64,000 nucleotides of DNA from an uncultured Lachnospiraceae bacterium. Its GTDB lineage: Bacteria; Bacillota; Clostridia; Lachnospirales; Lachnospiraceae. Shown piece after piece: positions 63,649-64,000 of this stretch. The stretch is from positions 1 through 64,000 of the forward strand of contig CAMUYA010000003.1 in NCBI GenBank assembly GCA_947164865.1, written 5' to 3'. The notes under the pieces were generated by a model that ran no database searches, was not told the origin of the DNA, and saw only the letters and a list, made by a program, of their open reading frames with translations. The number at the start of each line of letters is the position of its first letter. Within the stretch, counting starts at the first letter, position 1. The position numbers and the translations under genes are program-made.

Positions 63649-64000
63649 ATGGCTAATGTATCTTTATACAATATGAAAGGCAAGGAAGTTGGTACGATCG
63701 AGCTCAATGATGCAATCTTCGGTGTAGAAGTTAACGAGCATCTCGTTCACATGGCAGTCGTACAGCAGCTTGCAAATAACAGACAGGGTACCCAGAAGGC
63801 AAAGACCCGTTCAGAGGTATCCGGTGGCGGAAGAAAGCCCTGGAGACAGAAGGGCACCGGCCACGCAAGACAGGGCTCCATCAGAGCTCCTCAGTGGAAG
63901 GGCGGCGGAGTTGTTTTCGCTCCCATTCCGAGAGATTATTCCTTCAAGCTTAACAAGAAGGAAAAGAGAGCAGCATTAAAGTCTGCACTTACCGATAAGG
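63649..64000 (+). CDS. rplD: 50S ribosomal protein L4 (truncated by window end)
   Basis: The first 117 residues of L4 are present. [20 protein letters not shown] opens it, and [19 protein letters not shown] with [13 protein letters not shown] is the conserved rRNA-binding loop. AAAGGAGG lies upstream. The rest lies beyond the window. L4 is the usual translational or attenuation regulator of this operon in E. coli. Confidence 0.97.
   Translation, partial: MANVSLYNMKGKEVGTIELNDAIFGVEVNEHLVHMAVVQQLANNRQGTQKAKTRSEVSGGGRKPWRQKGTGHARQGSIRAPQWKGGGVVFAPIPRDYSFKLNKKEKRAALKSALTDK

Overview
The window looks like a chromosomal segment of a Lachnospiraceae-type anaerobic Firmicute (Clostridia). Evidence: a Gram-positive rpsJ-rplC-rplD start of the S10 operon at the right edge with strong AGGAGG ribosome sites, the LL-diaminopimelate aminotransferase route (dapF-dapL), a glnA plus ANTAR-regulator pair, lipoproteins, DUF4125/DUF4230/DUF697-type proteins and c-di-GMP proteins. 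The genus cannot be fixed by reading alone. No phage, transposase, rRNA, tRNA or cas gene was seen.

Layout. 1-930: array of about 18 imperfect hairpins with a 53-bp period, next to an AT-rich PD-(D/E)XK nuclease-like gene (950-1744). 2.2-9.1 kb: regulators (XRE membrane protein, GGDEF protein, MerR-methyltransferase fusion), an SGNH hydrolase, DegV and a large lipoprotein with an in-frame coding-like tail after its stop. 9.2-15.6 kb: a 117-bp structured tandem repeat feeding into a GT4-GH13-EAL-acyltransferase run. 15.8-20.8 kb: amino-sugar block (glmS, nagB, a GlmU-like hexapeptide protein, glmM). 20.8-31.5 kb: a 2057-residue coiled-coil protein with an embedded ABC1/UbiB-type kinase domain, a GNAT, a small charged protein and a TPR-DUF4037-DUF4125 fusion. 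31.7-39.5 kb: SDR, hybrid histidine kinase, VanZ, GT2-GtrA, and a Tyr/Gly/Asp-repeat membrane NAGPA protein with its partner. 39.5-40.0 kb: gene-free, with hairpins and a DnaA-box cluster. 40-57 kb: housekeeping run (GT2, hisC, Hsp33, glnA-ANTAR, dapF, dapL, nfeD, argF, birA, dusB, GH31). 57-62 kb: nitroreductase, Pr6Pr-like membrane protein, DUF697 GTPase with a DUF4230 protein, Rpn nuclease, small HTH. 62.2 kb to the end: promoter, long structured leader and S10 operon start.

How parts fit. The glm/nag block controls flux between fructose-6-P and UDP-GlcNAc for wall synthesis. glnA, argF, dapF/dapL, hisC and birA are nitrogen, amino-acid and biotin functions. GH13 and GH31 enzymes and several glycosyltransferases point to alpha-glucan or cell-surface glycan metabolism.

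The most unusual theme is structured non-coding DNA: the hairpin array, the three-way-junction repeat, two elements with a conserved core and compensating arm changes (31554-31710 and 42896-43018), and two modular hairpin elements sharing an exact 18-mer in opposite orientation (17661-17712 and 39488-39593). The strongest protein novelty is the giant kinase-containing protein and its neighbourhood. All calls rest on reading motifs; no database search was possible.
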